Assembly: GCF_000412335.2 (NCBI RefSeq)
Contig: NZ_KE161030.1
Coordinates: forward strand, 4,287,890-4,351,889
Source of the DNA: Cedecea davisae DSM 4568
GTDB taxonomy: Bacteria; Pseudomonadota; Gammaproteobacteria; Enterobacterales; Enterobacteriaceae
Length of the DNA stretch: 64,000 nt
Reading direction: 5' to 3'
How positions within the stretch are numbered: position 1 is the stretch's first letter; the number at the start of each line of letters is the position of its first letter. The translations under genes and the position numbers were made by a program. Shown piece after piece: positions 19,657 to 29,993 of the stretch. The notes beneath the pieces are model-generated. The model worked only from the letters and a program-made list of their open reading frames with translations, was not told the DNA's origin and searched no databases.

Positions 19657-20481
19657 TCAGGCAAGCTTTACTTTATAAAGCGCCAGAAGTTCGTCCACCT
19701 TGTTACGGGCTCCACCGTTTCGGCTGATGCTGCGTCTTACCTGCAGCTTGCGGAAATCGGTAGCATTCTTATACCACTCGCGAGTGAGTTCGGTGTCGTG
19801 ATTGGAAATCACCACCGGGATGCTCTGCTCGCGCAGTTTTTCAGCCAGGTCCGCCAGATGTTTCTGCTGCACCATGCTGAAGCTGTCGGTGTGATAAGCG
19901 GTAAAGTTGGCGGTAGCGGAAAGCGGCGCATAAGGCGGGTCGCAATACACTACCGAACCTGCGGCAACGTTTATCATACTGACGTCATAAGACTGGCAGA
20001 GAAAAGTGGCATTTTTGGCCCGTTCGGCAAAGTGGTACAGCTCCTCCTCAGGGAAGTAAGGCTTGCTGTAGCGGCCAAACGGAACGTTAAATTCACCGCG
20101 CAGATTATAACGGCACAGACCGTTGTAACAATGGCGGTTGAGATACAAAAACAGCACTGCACGGCGGAATTCATCCCGGCATTGATTAAATTCGGTGCGA
20201 AAACCGTAGTAGGTGGCCTCTTCATTCATCGCTTTGGTGAATAGCAGGCGAGACTCCCGCACGTATTCGTCCGCGCGGTTTTTTACGATGTTGTAGAGGT
20301 TAATCAGGTCGCTATTGATATCCGCGAGGAGATAGCGCTGATAGTCGGTATTGAGGAATACCGAGCCCGCACCAACAAAGGGCTCGATCAGACAGTCGCC
20401 TTCCGGCAGATGCTTTTTTATATCGTCCAGCAGGGGGAATTTCCCCCCTGCCCATTTCAGAAAAGCGCGATTTTTTTTCAT
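19657..20481 (-). CDS. dam: DNA adenine methyltransferase (GATC)
   Basis: Dam methylates adenine in GATC and directs mismatch repair, replication timing and epigenetic switches. The 274-residue protein has the alpha-group order: FLKWAGGK at residues 7-14, the SAM loop EPFVGAGSVF at about 33-42 and the catalytic DPPY at 181-184. The GATC-specifying residues near NRHCYNGLCRYN are retained. Length is close to E. coli Dam (278). The gene lies between damX and rpe, its usual place. Confidence 0.97.
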   Translation of the reverse strand: MKKNRAFLKWAGGKFPLLDDIKKHLPEGDCLIEPFVGAGSVFLNTDYQRYLLADINSDLINLYNIVKNRADEYVRESRLLFTKAMNEEATYYGFRTEFNQCRDEFRRAVLFLYLNRHCYNGLCRYNLRGEFNVPFGRYSKPYFPEEELYHFAERAKNATFLCQSYDVSMINVAAGSVVYCDPPYAPLSATANFTAYHTDSFSMVQQKHLADLAEKLREQSIPVVISNHDTELTREWYKNATDFRKLQVRRSISRNGGARNKVDELLALYKVKLA

Positions 20482-20544
20482 GCTGTCTTACTATTTACAC
20501 CTTATCCAGCTGTGGAAAGGCTCCGACAGCGACTGCGCTTATTT

Positions 20545-21849
20545 TCACTTGAGGTCAGACTGCACCTGATGAATAGGTTTTGCCCACGGGTTTTTCGCCT
20601 GCACGTCTGCCGGTAGCGTAGAAACCGCGCGTTTAGCGTCATCCTTGGTTGCATAAACACCACTTACCAGGACATACCACGGCTGGCCGTTACGCTGAGT
20701 CTGATAAACCACATAGTGCTGCAGGTTCTCTTTCTTCGCCCAGGCATTCAGGTTAGCCGAGTTGGAAGAGGAGCTAAGTTGCAGAGTGTAATGGCTACCC
20801 GGAGCGCCTTTAATCGCGCTGGCATCGCCGGTCACGCTGGCACCCGCTGGTGCCACTGCAGCAGATTTAGGCTCGGCCTTAGCTTCAGCTTTTGGCGCTA
20901 CAGAAGCCGTGGCTTTCGGTGCCTGAGTCGGAGCCGCTGCGCTGGTGGATGGAGCTTTCACCGGAGCAGATACCGCCGGAGCAGGTTCGCTATGCTTAGC
21001 GGTTGCTACAGGCTTGCTTTCGGCTTTAACCTGCTGCTTAGGCTCAGCTTTACGCACCGGCTCAATGACCGTTTTCTTACGTTCAGGACGCGACTCAACG
21101 TTACGGGTCGGCTCCTGAGTCCCGGCCAGCTTACGCGGCTCGGTTTTGACACCGGCAATCGGCGCTACGGTTGCTGGCTCGGTTGGCAGCGTGGAGTTGC
21201 TGACCACGTTATCAATCTGACCCTGCTGCTGAGGCTGAGTCAGCGCATTATTCAGATTCCCCGGGACTTCAACGCGCTGCTGGCCTTCCGGCTGCGGCTG
21301 GTTTTGGGCCTGGGTCGGGGTAGAAGAAATCGGCGGCAGGGAAACATCCTGCGGGTTCTGCTGACCAGAGGCTGGAGCAGTGCCCGGCTGCGGCTGCGCG
21401 CCGTTAGCCTGGTCCGCCGGAGCCGCAGAACTGGAGCCGGAGAGATCGATGCTCTTTTCAGCGCCCGGCTTCTGCTCGGCGCTATCAGGGCTGGATGAAG
21501 GTGCTTTCAGGGCAGAACCGATGCCAATAATCAGCAGCAGCAGAACCAGAATACCAATCCCCATCATCATATGCTGACGTGAAACTGGCACCTTCTGTTT
21601 TGCTGCCTTTTTGCGTCCACGAGCAGGACGAGGTTCTGCGGCCATGCCGTCATCACCTTCGTACTCGTCTTCAACTTCTTCTTCACGCTCGCGGCGTGAA
21701 CGAGAAGGACGACGTTCGTCAGCGTCAAGATCGACGTCATCAACGTTGATCTGCGGCTCTTTATCAAACTCGTCAGGTTTGCGGGAACGCCCAGGACGAC
21801 GATCGCTCGGATCGGGTTTCAGCTCGTCTTCTGGTTTGAACTCATCCAT
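20545..21849 (-). CDS. damX: Cell-division protein DamX (SPOR domain)
   Basis: DamX is a bitopic inner-membrane protein that goes to the septal ring and binds denuded peptidoglycan. Residues 1-92 are a strongly charged cytoplasmic part, and residues 94-113 a single transmembrane helix. A long Pro/Ala/Gln/Lys-rich periplasmic linker runs to about 345. The C-terminal 80 residues are a SPOR domain ([13 protein letters not shown]... [17 protein letters not shown]). The protein has 434 residues. It sits between aroB and dam as in E. coli. Confidence 0.95.
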   Translation of the reverse strand: MDEFKPEDELKPDPSDRRPGRSRKPDEFDKEPQINVDDVDLDADERRPSRSRREREEEVEDEYEGDDGMAAEPRPARGRKKAAKQKVPVSRQHMMMGIGILVLLLLIIGIGSALKAPSSSPDSAEQKPGAEKSIDLSGSSSAAPADQANGAQPQPGTAPASGQQNPQDVSLPPISSTPTQAQNQPQPEGQQRVEVPGNLNNALTQPQQQGQIDNVVSNSTLPTEPATVAPIAGVKTEPRKLAGTQEPTRNVESRPERKKTVIEPVRKAEPKQQVKAESKPVATAKHSEPAPAVSAPVKAPSTSAAAPTQAPKATASVAPKAEAKAEPKSAAVAPAGASVTGDASAIKGAPGSHYTLQLSSSSNSANLNAWAKKENLQHYVVYQTQRNGQPWYVLVSGVYATKDDAKRAVSTLPADVQAKNPWAKPIHQVQSDLK

Positions 21850-21922
21850 TTAACACCCCACTCAAAGACGCATGCCCATGTCCGCATAGCGCCCGAAGTT
21901 AAAAACTATAAGATTCTAATTG

Positions 21923-23011
21923 TTAAGCCTGCTGGCAATCAGCAATGGCTGACAGAACAACGTCGTGCGGTACTCCACCGCGCACTTCACTCTTCCCTAT
22001 CGCCAGCGGCAGGATTAAACGCAGCTCACCGGCTAATACTTTTTTGTCACGCATCATGTGGGGCATATACGCGTCAGGCGACATTTCCTGCGGCCCGTTA
22101 ACCGGCAACCCGGCACGCAGCAGCAGCGCGATAACTCGCTGAACTTCAGCCTCACTGAACTGACCAAGGCGCTGGGCGGTACGCACCGCCATCACCATTC
22201 CGGCTGCGACGGCCTCACCGTGCAGCCAGTTGCCATAGCCCATTTCGGCTTCAATGGCATGGCCAAAAGTATGACCCAAATTCAGTAAAGCACGTAAGCC
22301 GCTTTCGCGCTCGTCGGCAGCGACAACTTCGGCTTTCAGCTCACAACAACGGCGAATACAGTAGGCCATCGCCTTGCCGTCAAGCTTCAGCAGCGCGTCG
22401 ATATTCTCTTCCAGCCAGTCAAAGAACTCGCCGTCGAGAATGATGCCGTATTTAATGACTTCGGCCAGGCCAGAAGCCAGCTCCCGCTTAGGCAGTGTAG
22501 AAAGGCAGTCCAAATCAACCACAACCGAAGCCGGCTGGTAGAAGGCGCCAATCATATTTTTACCCAGGGGATGGTTGACGGCCGTTTTGCCGCCTACGGA
22601 AGAGTCCACCTGCGACAGCAGCGTGGTTGGAACCTGAATAAAGCGCACCCCGCGCTGATAGCTCGCCGCAGCAAAACCGGTCAGATCGCCCACCACGCCG
22701 CCGCCTAAGGCAATCAGTGTGGTATCACGACCGTGAGGTTTTTCCAGCAGCGCCGTAAACACGGTATCGAGCACCGAGAGGCTTTTAAACTGCTCGCCAT
22801 CCGGAAGAATGACGGTATCGACTTTAACGCCTGCCTGTTCCAGAAGACCACGAACCCTGTCCAGATACAGCGGTGCCAGAGTTTCGTTAGTGACCAGCAT
22901 AGTCTGGTCGCCAGCTTTTAGCGGCCAAAAGGAAGCCGGGTCATTAAATAACCCGGCGGCAATGGTAATAGGGTAACTACGTTCCCCGAGAGTGACTGTC
23001 AGCCTCTCCAT
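21923..23011 (-). CDS. aroB: 3-Dehydroquinate synthase
   Basis: AroB converts DAHP to 3-dehydroquinate, the second step of the shikimate pathway, using NAD and a divalent metal. The 362 residues equal the E. coli length. Visible landmarks are the NAD-binding [15 protein letters not shown], the active-site [14 protein letters not shown] and the metal-binding HTFGHAIE and HGEAVAAGM segments. It follows aroK with a 57-base gap, a fixed pair in enterobacteria. Confidence 0.98.
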   Translation of the reverse strand: MERLTVTLGERSYPITIAAGLFNDPASFWPLKAGDQTMLVTNETLAPLYLDRVRGLLEQAGVKVDTVILPDGEQFKSLSVLDTVFTALLEKPHGRDTTLIALGGGVVGDLTGFAAASYQRGVRFIQVPTTLLSQVDSSVGGKTAVNHPLGKNMIGAFYQPASVVVDLDCLSTLPKRELASGLAEVIKYGIILDGEFFDWLEENIDALLKLDGKAMAYCIRRCCELKAEVVAADERESGLRALLNLGHTFGHAIEAEMGYGNWLHGEAVAAGMVMAVRTAQRLGQFSEAEVQRVIALLLRAGLPVNGPQEMSPDAYMPHMMRDKKVLAGELRLILPLAIGKSEVRGGVPHDVVLSAIADCQQA

Positions 23012-23068
23012 TACGCGGAGCCCACCTTATGTTGCTTTGCCCGCAGGCGTTACTTGATTAAGCCAGAA

Positions 23069-23590
23069 TCAGTTGCTTTCCAGCATATGAATAATCTGGT
23101 TGGCAACCACTTTGGCGCTTTGGTCGTCAGTGCGAATCGTCACATCGGCAATCTCTTCGTACAGAGGATTGCGTTCGTGCGCCAGCGCTTCCAGAACTTC
23201 ACGAGGTGGAGTCTCAACCTGCAGCAGCGGACGCTTTTTATCGCGCTGAGTACGAGCAAGCTGTTTCTCAATAGTGGTCTCAAGGTAAACCACTACGCCA
23301 CGGGCGGAAAGGCGGTTACGGGTTTCGCGAGACTTCACAGAGCCGCCACCGGTAGCCAGCACAATGCCCTGTTTTTCAGTGAGTTCGTTGATGATTTTTT
23401 CTTCGCGATCGCGGAAGCCTTCTTCGCCTTCAACGTCGAATACCCAGCCCACATCAGCTCCGGTACGTTTCTCAATCTCTTGATCAGAATCGAAAAATTC
23501 CATATTGAGTTGCTGAGCTAACTGACGCCCAATAGTGCTTTTGCCGGCACCCATAGGCCCAACCAGAAAGATATTGCGTTTCTCTGCCAT
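23069..23590 (-). CDS. aroK: Shikimate kinase I
   Basis: AroK phosphorylates shikimate to shikimate 3-phosphate. The 173-residue P-loop kinase has Walker [10 protein letters not shown] at residues 11-19, the shikimate-binding [11 protein letters not shown] and the GGGSV loop, plus the RPLL lid. Length equals E. coli AroK. It is the first gene of the superoperon, so its promoter should lie in the upstream 300 bases. Confidence 0.97.
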   Translation of the reverse strand: MAEKRNIFLVGPMGAGKSTIGRQLAQQLNMEFFDSDQEIEKRTGADVGWVFDVEGEEGFRDREEKIINELTEKQGIVLATGGGSVKSRETRNRLSARGVVVYLETTIEKQLARTQRDKKRPLLQVETPPREVLEALAHERNPLYEEIADVTIRTDDQSAKVVANQIIHMLESN

Positions 23591-23907
23591 TTTTTCGGTA
23601 CTACTAAGACAATTCGTTGATGATAAACCCGCCCGATAACAACCTGCTGTGGCGGGACATGAACTGAAACCTCATAAGCGTGAGTGCGAGAATCAGACTA
23701 AAAATTATCTCAACACTCAAGGGGGTTTGGCAACCGAATAAATCACCACCGCCCGGCTCGGGGCGAAAAGCGTGCTTCGGCTTCCCGGCCGCAGGTTCTC
23801 TTTACCCTGCCTCCCGAAACGGTACACCTTGTAAGCTAATTCCTCTCTGCCGTCAAACACCTGGCGTCCGTTTAGCAGAAAAATACCCGGACTGGAGAAG
23901 AAACGCG
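23591..23907. other. Non-coding gap between aroK and hofQ
   Basis: No credible gene is seen here. The half next to aroK should hold the aroK promoter and leader. A CCCGCC (23628-23633)/GGCGGG (23651-23656) inverted repeat lies in that leader, without a T-run. The half next to hofQ is GC-rich and shows no clear terminator. Confidence 0.5.
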
Positions 23908-25155
23908 CTAGGGCGCGGCAATCAGTCTTGGGGTGATAAACACCACTAATTCCCGACGTTGGCGTTTTTTACCCTCATGCTGGAACAATTGGCCAATAAG
24001 GGGAATATTGCCCAACAGCGGCACGCTATCACGGGTGTTATTGCTCTGCTGCTGGAAGATCCCGCCCAGCGCCAGGGTCTCGCCATCCTGCACCTCCACC
24101 TGTGTTTCAATTTCCTGTTTATCGATAGTCAGCACTTCGCCATCCACATGCTGGATGCTGCGGCCTGGCATATTTTGGCTAATGCGTAATTTCAGGCGAA
24201 TACTGCCGTGCTGGCTAATGGTCGGCGTCACCTCCATCCCCAGCACCGCTTCTTTAAATTCCACTGAAGTGGCTTCATTTTTACCGTTTGAGACCTGGTA
24301 GGGAATTTCGGTACCCTGCTTAATACTGGCCGACTGCTGGTGCGCAACCAGCAGACGCGGGCTGGCGATAATCTCCAACTGATGCTGCTGTTCAAGTGCG
24401 CTAAGCTCCAGCTCCAGCATGCGGCCATTCAGCCGCCCGATGTTAAAACCAAGCGTAGTGGTTGCCGCCGCAAACGCCAGGTTGCTGGAGACGGTTGTCG
24501 GCTGATACAGACCGGGCGCGCTTTCTGCCTCGGCTGCGCTCCACTTCACGCCAAGCTCTCGCAGCTTCTCCCGATTGATGGTGACAATATGCGCCGATAG
24601 CTCCACCTGCCCCATCGGCACGTCCATGTCGGCTACCCAGGCGGCAATTTGCTTTTGCGCCTGTTTGTTGTCCCTCACAACCAGCCGATTGGTGCGCTTA
24701 TCAACGGTTACGTTGCCGCGCGGCCCAAGCAATTTTTCTCCGCTGCCTTTGAGCCCTGCCGCCAGTTCCACAACGTCCGCATAGCGTGGCATATAAACTT
24801 GTTGCACTAACGGCTGCTCAAGTGCTCTCTGTTTGCGTGTCGCCTCCTGCTGGGCCCGCAGCATAGCCGGGTCCTGCTTTGGCTGGATCTGTAACACATT
24901 CCCCACTTTTGAAGCGCTAAGATCTGCCAGCTTGATCATCAGTTGAAACGCCTGCTCCCACGGAACCTCAACCAGGTGCAGAGAGAGCTTGCCCTGCACG
25001 CCAGGGGCTACCACGACGTTCAGCTTCTGCTGCTCTGCCAGCATCTGCAACACCTGAACAACCGGAGCTTCATCAATCATGAGCGTCACGGTTTTAGTTG
25101 CCCAGCCCGCCAGCGGCAATAGCGCCAGCGCGAATACTGCGACGATCCTTATCAT
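23908..25155 (-). CDS. hofQ: Secretin HofQ (DNA uptake / type IV pilus-like outer-membrane channel)
   Basis: HofQ is a member of the PilQ/ComE secretin family and would form the outer-membrane channel for DNA uptake. The 415-residue protein has a signal peptide (residues 1-19, ending GWATK) and a short N-domain with VTLMIDEAPVVQVLQMLAEQ. The secretin domain fills the C-terminal half (VGQVELSAHIVTIN, VPLLGNIPLIGQLFQ, RRELVVFITPRL). It is homologous to E. coli HofQ (412 residues) and Haemophilus ComE. Its start lies inside the hofP coding region, so it is translationally linked. Confidence 0.93.
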   Translation of the reverse strand: MIRIVAVFALALLPLAGWATKTVTLMIDEAPVVQVLQMLAEQQKLNVVVAPGVQGKLSLHLVEVPWEQAFQLMIKLADLSASKVGNVLQIQPKQDPAMLRAQQEATRKQRALEQPLVQQVYMPRYADVVELAAGLKGSGEKLLGPRGNVTVDKRTNRLVVRDNKQAQKQIAAWVADMDVPMGQVELSAHIVTINREKLRELGVKWSAAEAESAPGLYQPTTVSSNLAFAAATTTLGFNIGRLNGRMLELELSALEQQHQLEIIASPRLLVAHQQSASIKQGTEIPYQVSNGKNEATSVEFKEAVLGMEVTPTISQHGSIRLKLRISQNMPGRSIQHVDGEVLTIDKQEIETQVEVQDGETLALGGIFQQQSNNTRDSVPLLGNIPLIGQLFQHEGKKRQRRELVVFITPRLIAAP

Positions 25156-25480
25156 TGATTCCTCCCGGTAAACTCCAGTGGTAGTAACTTGCTTCGCACG
25201 GCCCGCTCAGGGATGCGGTTACCCGCTGCCCGGCAATCGCCAAAACCCGAACGCCCGGCTCAAGCTCCTGCCCCGTGCGCACTCTGCGCCATTGCTGCGC
25301 TGGCAGGCCAAGCAGCGCCATACTGTTTCCCGGCTGATAAAACACGCCGCGTAATTGCCAGCGGTCAAGGCGCTTCAACAGCGCCTCACAGGGGGATGAA
25401 AGTGCGATAAATGGATTTCGTGGCTGCGCATATGAAACCGAGCACAGGAGCAGAACTAAAAGCCCGCTAGCTGCTTTCAT
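25094..25480 (-). CDS. hofP: HofP, PilP-like protein
   Basis: This 128-residue protein lies where hofP lies in E. coli and has the same plan. It has a signal-peptide-like N-terminus (LLVLLLCSVSYAQ), then RNPF, then a small PilP-like beta domain with a Cys pair (Cys30 and one near residue 94). PilP-type proteins connect the inner-membrane platform to the secretin. The last 62 bases overlap hofQ in another frame, and its start overlaps the end of hofO by 14 bases. Sequence identity to E. coli HofP looks low, so the call rests on position and layout. Confidence 0.82.
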   Translation of the reverse strand: MKAASGLLVLLLCSVSYAQPRNPFIALSSPCEALLKRLDRWQLRGVFYQPGNSMALLGLPAQQWRRVRTGQELEPGVRVLAIAGQRVTASLSGPCEASYYHWSLPGGINDKDRRSIRAGAIAAGGLGN

Positions 25481-25937
25481 CGATGAACTCCAGCGTCAGC
25501 ACGACTCTGACCCGCTCTCCGGCTGCGCCTAATTCGAAAGCAGGCAGCCTTAGCCGCTGGTAGCCCGCCAGTTGCTGAAAGAGTGCCGGGACTTTTCGCC
25601 ACGGCAGCAAAATCTCCAGCAAAGAGTGTTTTATGCCCGGTTGCCATTTCACCAATCTTCCTCCCGACTGCCTGACCGCCTCCATCGCTGAAAACGGCTC
25701 TGCCGGAGCAGCGGCAGGCAGGGGGTCAATGTCTGGTAATGTTGCAATGCTTTTTTGCCGCGCCGCAGTCTGCTGCGCGGCCTGCTGGCATTGCGATATC
25801 AGCTCAAGCCTCAAGTGCCGCTGGGGCTGAACCAGCAGCCATTGGCAGATAAAAACCACGGTGAGCAGGCAAACCAGCAGGGCGGAGATACGCAGGCCGA
25901 AATACCTGCCGGGAAGCCGTTTAAGGTAGCGGTTCAC
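25467..25937 (-). CDS. hofO: HofO, PilO-like inner-membrane protein
   Basis: HofO is the PilO-like component of the platform. The 156-residue protein has a positively charged start, one transmembrane helix at about residues 14-33 (YFGLRISALLVCLLTVVFICQWLL) and a periplasmic coiled-coil/ferredoxin-like part. The start is GTG 25937, overlapping hofN by 17 bases. The five hof genes overlap one another throughout, which indicates one transcript and matched production. Confidence 0.84.
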   Translation of the reverse strand: MNRYLKRLPGRYFGLRISALLVCLLTVVFICQWLLVQPQRHLRLELISQCQQAAQQTAARQKSIATLPDIDPLPAAAPAEPFSAMEAVRQSGGRLVKWQPGIKHSLLEILLPWRKVPALFQQLAGYQRLRLPAFELGAAGERVRVVLTLEFIDESS

Positions 25938-26475
25938 TCGCTTCTCCTTCCGGCTCTAAGATGAAATTAAAGGAAACGCCCTTATTTTCCTCGTCGCGTA
26001 ACTCCCCGGGTTTAATCGTAAAATTCCCCGGCAAAGCGCTAAGACTCGCCTCGAACCGGCTCAGTTCACCGGCATCCCCCGCTACGCCCTGCACGGAGAC
26101 CTTGCTGTTGCGCCAGCTCAGGCTTAGAAGCCAGCTGTTTTCCGGCAGCCCGGCCGCCAGCGCGTTAAGCACCTTTTCCCAGCGGGAAATATTTGCCCTT
26201 ACAGCCTCTGCGACCCGCAGCCGCTCCCGCAACTGTTGAGACTCTTTAAGCGCACGCTGGCGGCTTTGCAGCAGCACCTGCAACGTCTGCTGCTGCAAAG
26301 CCATACTGCTGGCCTGAACACGCAGCAGGCTAACCTCCAGCTTCAGCAGTTGCGTATGCCAGGCCGCCAGGGTAAGAACCAATAACATGCCGAGCAGCAT
26401 GGTTCCGCCCCACAGTCTCAATCTCCGCTGCCGCCTTTGGCTGCGCCACGGCAGCAGGTTGATAAGCGCCGCCAT
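25921..26475 (-). CDS. hofN: HofN, PilN-like inner-membrane protein
   Basis: HofN corresponds to PilN (Haemophilus ComB). The 184-residue protein starts with INLLPWRSQRRQRR, the PilN-type cytoplasmic tail that binds the actin-like partner. One membrane helix follows at about 22-40, then a coiled coil rich in Leu/Gln (about 45-95) and a periplasmic domain. Its ATG overlaps the hofM stop by one base (TAATG). Confidence 0.88.
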   Translation of the reverse strand: MAALINLLPWRSQRRQRRLRLWGGTMLLGMLLVLTLAAWHTQLLKLEVSLLRVQASSMALQQQTLQVLLQSRQRALKESQQLRERLRVAEAVRANISRWEKVLNALAAGLPENSWLLSLSWRNSKVSVQGVAGDAGELSRFEASLSALPGNFTIKPGELRDEENKGVSFNFILEPEGEASEPLP

Positions 26476-27290
26476 TAGCGACTGAGCCCCAGCGCCAGAC
26501 CCAGCGCGATGGTATATAGCCCGCCGTGAACCGGCAGCGGCGGCTGATGGCGTATAATCGGCTGCCAGGCATTCAGGATTTTTGCATCGGCGGGCATAGC
26601 ACCGGCACCGTTCGCACGGCTAATCGCTACCTCCCCGGCGCTTACGCCCAGTTGCAGGCAGAGCGCCGCAAAATCAGCCACCTGCCGCTTATCAAGCCAG
26701 CCGGAGCGCCCCGGTTCCAGAACCGATGCCCACAGCCAGTATCGTTCTTCTTCATGAGCTAAAAAGCGGCAATCCGCCGGATAACATGCCGCTGGCAAAG
26801 CGCTAAGCGCCTTGTCTCCGGGCGTAATGCATGCGGGAAATAATTTTGCGTTTGCCAGGCTCGCCAGCAGGTTTTTCAGATCCTGCTGGCGGGCAGCCGT
26901 TACGTTCAGCGGCTCGCCGTAATCCGGGTAGTCATAGCAAAGCTGTGAGGCGGGCATTTGCAGCTGGCGAGCCGTAGCACCGGCGATATACTTCTCCTGT
27001 GCCGACTCCTGCAGGCGGCTGTCCGGCGCGGGAACCTGCCGCTGCAAAGTGCGCTGAACGGGAAAGCCTACCCGCAAGTGATGGCGTATCGGGATCTCTT
27101 TGCGCCATGCGCTAAGCGCCTCGCACAGCGTGCCGGGTTCGGGTAACATGCCGTCCGCAAGTCCCTGTTCCGGGAAGGGTAAAAACCACCAATGCCGCAA
27201 TTGCCACCCTTGCCGGTGCCATTGCACCGCCGCGGCGCGTACGCCCTCCGCCTGGATGTCCAGGCCAATCCGCCAACCAGGAAACATCAT
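26475..27290 (-). CDS. hofM: HofM, PilM-like cytoplasmic protein
   Basis: HofM corresponds to PilM (Haemophilus ComA), an actin/FtsA-fold protein that recruits HofN. The 271-residue protein begins WRIGLDIQAEGVRAAAVQ, the nucleotide-binding start of the fold. AAGGAG nine bases upstream supports ATG 27290. It is first in hofMNOPQ and divergent from mrcA, with about 140 bases between. In Haemophilus the homologous set is needed for natural transformation; in E. coli it has been linked to use of DNA as food. Confidence 0.88.
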   Translation of the reverse strand: MMFPGWRIGLDIQAEGVRAAAVQWHRQGWQLRHWWFLPFPEQGLADGMLPEPGTLCEALSAWRKEIPIRHHLRVGFPVQRTLQRQVPAPDSRLQESAQEKYIAGATARQLQMPASQLCYDYPDYGEPLNVTAARQQDLKNLLASLANAKLFPACITPGDKALSALPAACYPADCRFLAHEEERYWLWASVLEPGRSGWLDKRQVADFAALCLQLGVSAGEVAISRANGAGAMPADAKILNAWQPIIRHQPPLPVHGGLYTIALGLALGLSR

Positions 27291-27432
27291 GGTTTCGATC
27301 TCCTTATCAAGCTAGTGATGAAAGGCTCTGATCCCGAAACGGCAACGGGTATATCAAAGCTCCTGGCTTGCCTTTATACTACCGCGCGGTTGATTAGAAA
27401 CTGCCCAATTGAAACCTAATGGGAAATTTAAG

Positions 27433-29985
27433 GTGAAGTTCGTAAAGTACTTATTAATCCTTGCAGTCTGTTGCGTTCTGCTGGGAGCTGGCTCGATATT
27501 CGGCCTATACAAATACATTGAGCCGCAGCTTCCCGACGTCGCGACGTTAAGAGACGTGCGGCTGCAAATTCCAATGCAGGTTTACAGCGCTGACGGAGAG
27601 CTTATCGCCCAATACGGCGAGAAACGTCGTATTCCGCTGACCCTGAACCAAATCCCACCGATTATGGTAAAAGCGTTCATCGCCACCGAGGACAGCCGTT
27701 TCTATGAACACCACGGCGTTGACCCGGTGGGGATTTTCCGCGCCGCCAGCGTAGCGCTCTTCTCCGGCCATGCTTCTCAGGGGGCGAGTACCATCACCCA
27801 GCAGCTGGCACGTAACTTCTTCCTTAGCCCTGAACGCACTCTGATGCGTAAGGTCAAGGAGGCGTTTCTCGCCGTGCGTATTGAGCAGATGCTGAGTAAG
27901 GATGAAATCCTTGAGCTGTATCTGAATAAAATCTATCTCGGCTACCGCGCTTACGGCGTAGGCGCCGCCGCTCAGGTCTACTTCGGCAAGACTGTCGATC
28001 AGTTGACCCTAAGCGAGATTGCGGTGATTGCCGGGCTGCCTAAGGCGCCTTCGACATTCAACCCGCTTTACTCCATGGATCGTGCCGTCGCGCGGCGCAA
28101 CGTAGTGCTCTCGCGCATGCTGAGCGAAGGCTATATCACCCAGGCGCAGTATGACGAAGCGCGTAGCCAGGCTATCGACGCCAGCTACCACACGCCGGAA
28201 ATTGCTTTCTCCGCGCCTTATCTGTCCGAGCTGGTGCGCCAGGACCTGGTGGCCCGCTACGGCGATAAAGCCTATGAAGATGGCTATAAGGTTTACACCA
28301 CCGTCAGCCGTAAAATTCAGCAGGGCGCGCAGGAAGCGGTTCGCAATAACGTCATGGCTTACGACATGCGCCACGGCTATCGCGGCCCGTCAAACGTGCT
28401 GTGGAAAGTGGGTGAAAGCGCGTGGGACGAGAAGAAAATCATCGACTCTCTGAAAAACCTGCCGGTTTATGGCCCGCTGTTCCCGGCAGTTGTTACCCGC
28501 GCAACGGTAGAAGAAGCCACGGCTTTACTGGCGGACGGCAGCTCCGTCTCGCTGGGTATGGAAGGCATGCGCTGGGCTCGCCCTTATCGCTCCGACACCG
28601 CTCAGGGCCCTACCCCGCGTAAAGTGACCGACGTGGTTCAGGCCGGCCAACAGATTTGGGTTCGTAAAGTTGATACCGCATGGTGGCTTGGTCAAGTGCC
28701 GGATGTTAACTCCGCGCTGGTTTCGCTTAACCCACGCGACGGTGCCGTACTGGCGCTGGTCGGCGGTTTTGACTTCAACCAGAGTAAATTTAACCGCGCT
28801 ACCCAGGCGCTGCGCCAGGTAGGTTCTAACATCAAGCCGTTCCTCTACACCGCAGCGATGGATAAAGGCCTGACGCTTGCCAGCATTCTTAACGACGTGC
28901 CGATTTCGCGCTGGGATGCGGGTGCAGGCTCCGACTGGCGGCCGAAAAACTCCCCGGCGCAATATGCAGGGCCGATTCGTCTGCGCCAGGGCCTCGGCCA
29001 GTCTAAAAACGTCGTGATGGTGCGCGCGATGCGTGCGATGGGCGTAGATTACGCGGCAGAATATCTACAGCGCTTTGGCTTCCCGGCGGCAAATATCGTT
29101 CACACCGAATCACTGGCGCTGGGTTCAGCTTCATTTACGCCAATGCAGGTTGCTCGTGGCTATTCGGTAATGGCCAACGGCGGCTTCCTGGTTGATCCGT
29201 ACTACATCGCCAAAATCGTCGATGACACCGGCAATACCGTGTTTGAGGCAAAACCAAAAGTTGCCTGTGCCAGCTGCGACCTGCCTGTTATCTACGGCGA
29301 CACGCCGAAATCAACGGTGCTGGAAAATCAGGATGTGGAAGACGTAGCCGTTTCGCAGACGCCGCAAAACAGCAACGTGCCGATGCCTCAGCTGGAGCAG
29401 GCGAACAAAGCGCTGGTGGAAAAAGTTCAGGGCGAAGAGTATGCCCCGCACGTGATAAATACCCCGCTGTCGTTCCTGATCAAAAGCGCGCTCAACAGTA
29501 ATATTTATGGCGAACCGGGTTGGCAAGGTACTGGCTGGCGAGCGGGGCGTGACCTGAAACGCCGGGACATCGGCGGTAAAACCGGGACCACCAACAGTTC
29601 GAAAGATGCCTGGTTCTCCGGCTACGGACCGGGTGTGGTAACTTCGGTATGGATTGGCTTTGACGATCACCGCCGCGATCTTGGCCGCACCACGGCTTCA
29701 GGCGCAATCAAAGATCAGATTTCAGGTTACGAAGGCGGCGCGAAGAGCGCTCAACCAGCCTGGGACGATTTTATGAAGGTCGCCCTTTCCGGCGTACCGG
29801 AAGAGCCGCTAACGCCACCGCCGGGAATTGTCACCGTGAATATCGACCGCAGCTCCGGTCAGTTAGCCAACGGCGGTAACAGCCGTGAGGAATACTTTAT
29901 CGAGGGCACCCAGCCTACTCAGCAGGCCGTGCATGAAGTAGGCACTACGATTATCGACAATGGCGAAGAACACGAGCTGTTCTAA
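27433..29985 (+). CDS. mrcA: Penicillin-binding protein 1A (bifunctional transglycosylase/transpeptidase)
   Basis: PBP1a polymerises glycan strands and crosslinks peptides in the periplasm. A cytoplasmic/transmembrane anchor covers residues 1-27. The glycosyltransferase domain follows, with ATEDSRFYEHHGVD and STITQQLARNFFL. The OB insert leads to the transpeptidase domain with SNIK near residue 465, SKN in GQSKNVV and KTGTTN. The start is GTG 27433: it gives MKFVKY at the N-terminus and exactly the 850 residues of the E. coli protein, while a CTG-type start at 27409 adds eight residues. Confidence 0.97.
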   Translation: MKFVKYLLILAVCCVLLGAGSIFGLYKYIEPQLPDVATLRDVRLQIPMQVYSADGELIAQYGEKRRIPLTLNQIPPIMVKAFIATEDSRFYEHHGVDPVGIFRAASVALFSGHASQGASTITQQLARNFFLSPERTLMRKVKEAFLAVRIEQMLSKDEILELYLNKIYLGYRAYGVGAAAQVYFGKTVDQLTLSEIAVIAGLPKAPSTFNPLYSMDRAVARRNVVLSRMLSEGYITQAQYDEARSQAIDASYHTPEIAFSAPYLSELVRQDLVARYGDKAYEDGYKVYTTVSRKIQQGAQEAVRNNVMAYDMRHGYRGPSNVLWKVGESAWDEKKIIDSLKNLPVYGPLFPAVVTRATVEEATALLADGSSVSLGMEGMRWARPYRSDTAQGPTPRKVTDVVQAGQQIWVRKVDTAWWLGQVPDVNSALVSLNPRDGAVLALVGGFDFNQSKFNRATQALRQVGSNIKPFLYTAAMDKGLTLASILNDVPISRWDAGAGSDWRPKNSPAQYAGPIRLRQGLGQSKNVVMVRAMRAMGVDYAAEYLQRFGFPAANIVHTESLALGSASFTPMQVARGYSVMANGGFLVDPYYIAKIVDDTGNTVFEAKPKVACASCDLPVIYGDTPKSTVLENQDVEDVAVSQTPQNSNVPMPQLEQANKALVEKVQGEEYAPHVINTPLSFLIKSALNSNIYGEPGWQGTGWRAGRDLKRRDIGGKTGTTNSSKDAWFSGYGPGVVTSVWIGFDDHRRDLGRTTASGAIKDQISGYEGGAKSAQPAWDDFMKVALSGVPEEPLTPPPGIVTVNIDRSSGQLANGGNSREEYFIEGTQPTQQAVHEVGTTIIDNGEEHELF

Positions 29986-29993
29986 ACCAAACA

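Noticed and set aside
23628..23656. Attenuator in the aroK leader
   Set aside because: The inverted repeat has a 17-base loop, no T-run, and no leader peptide rich in aromatic residues was found.
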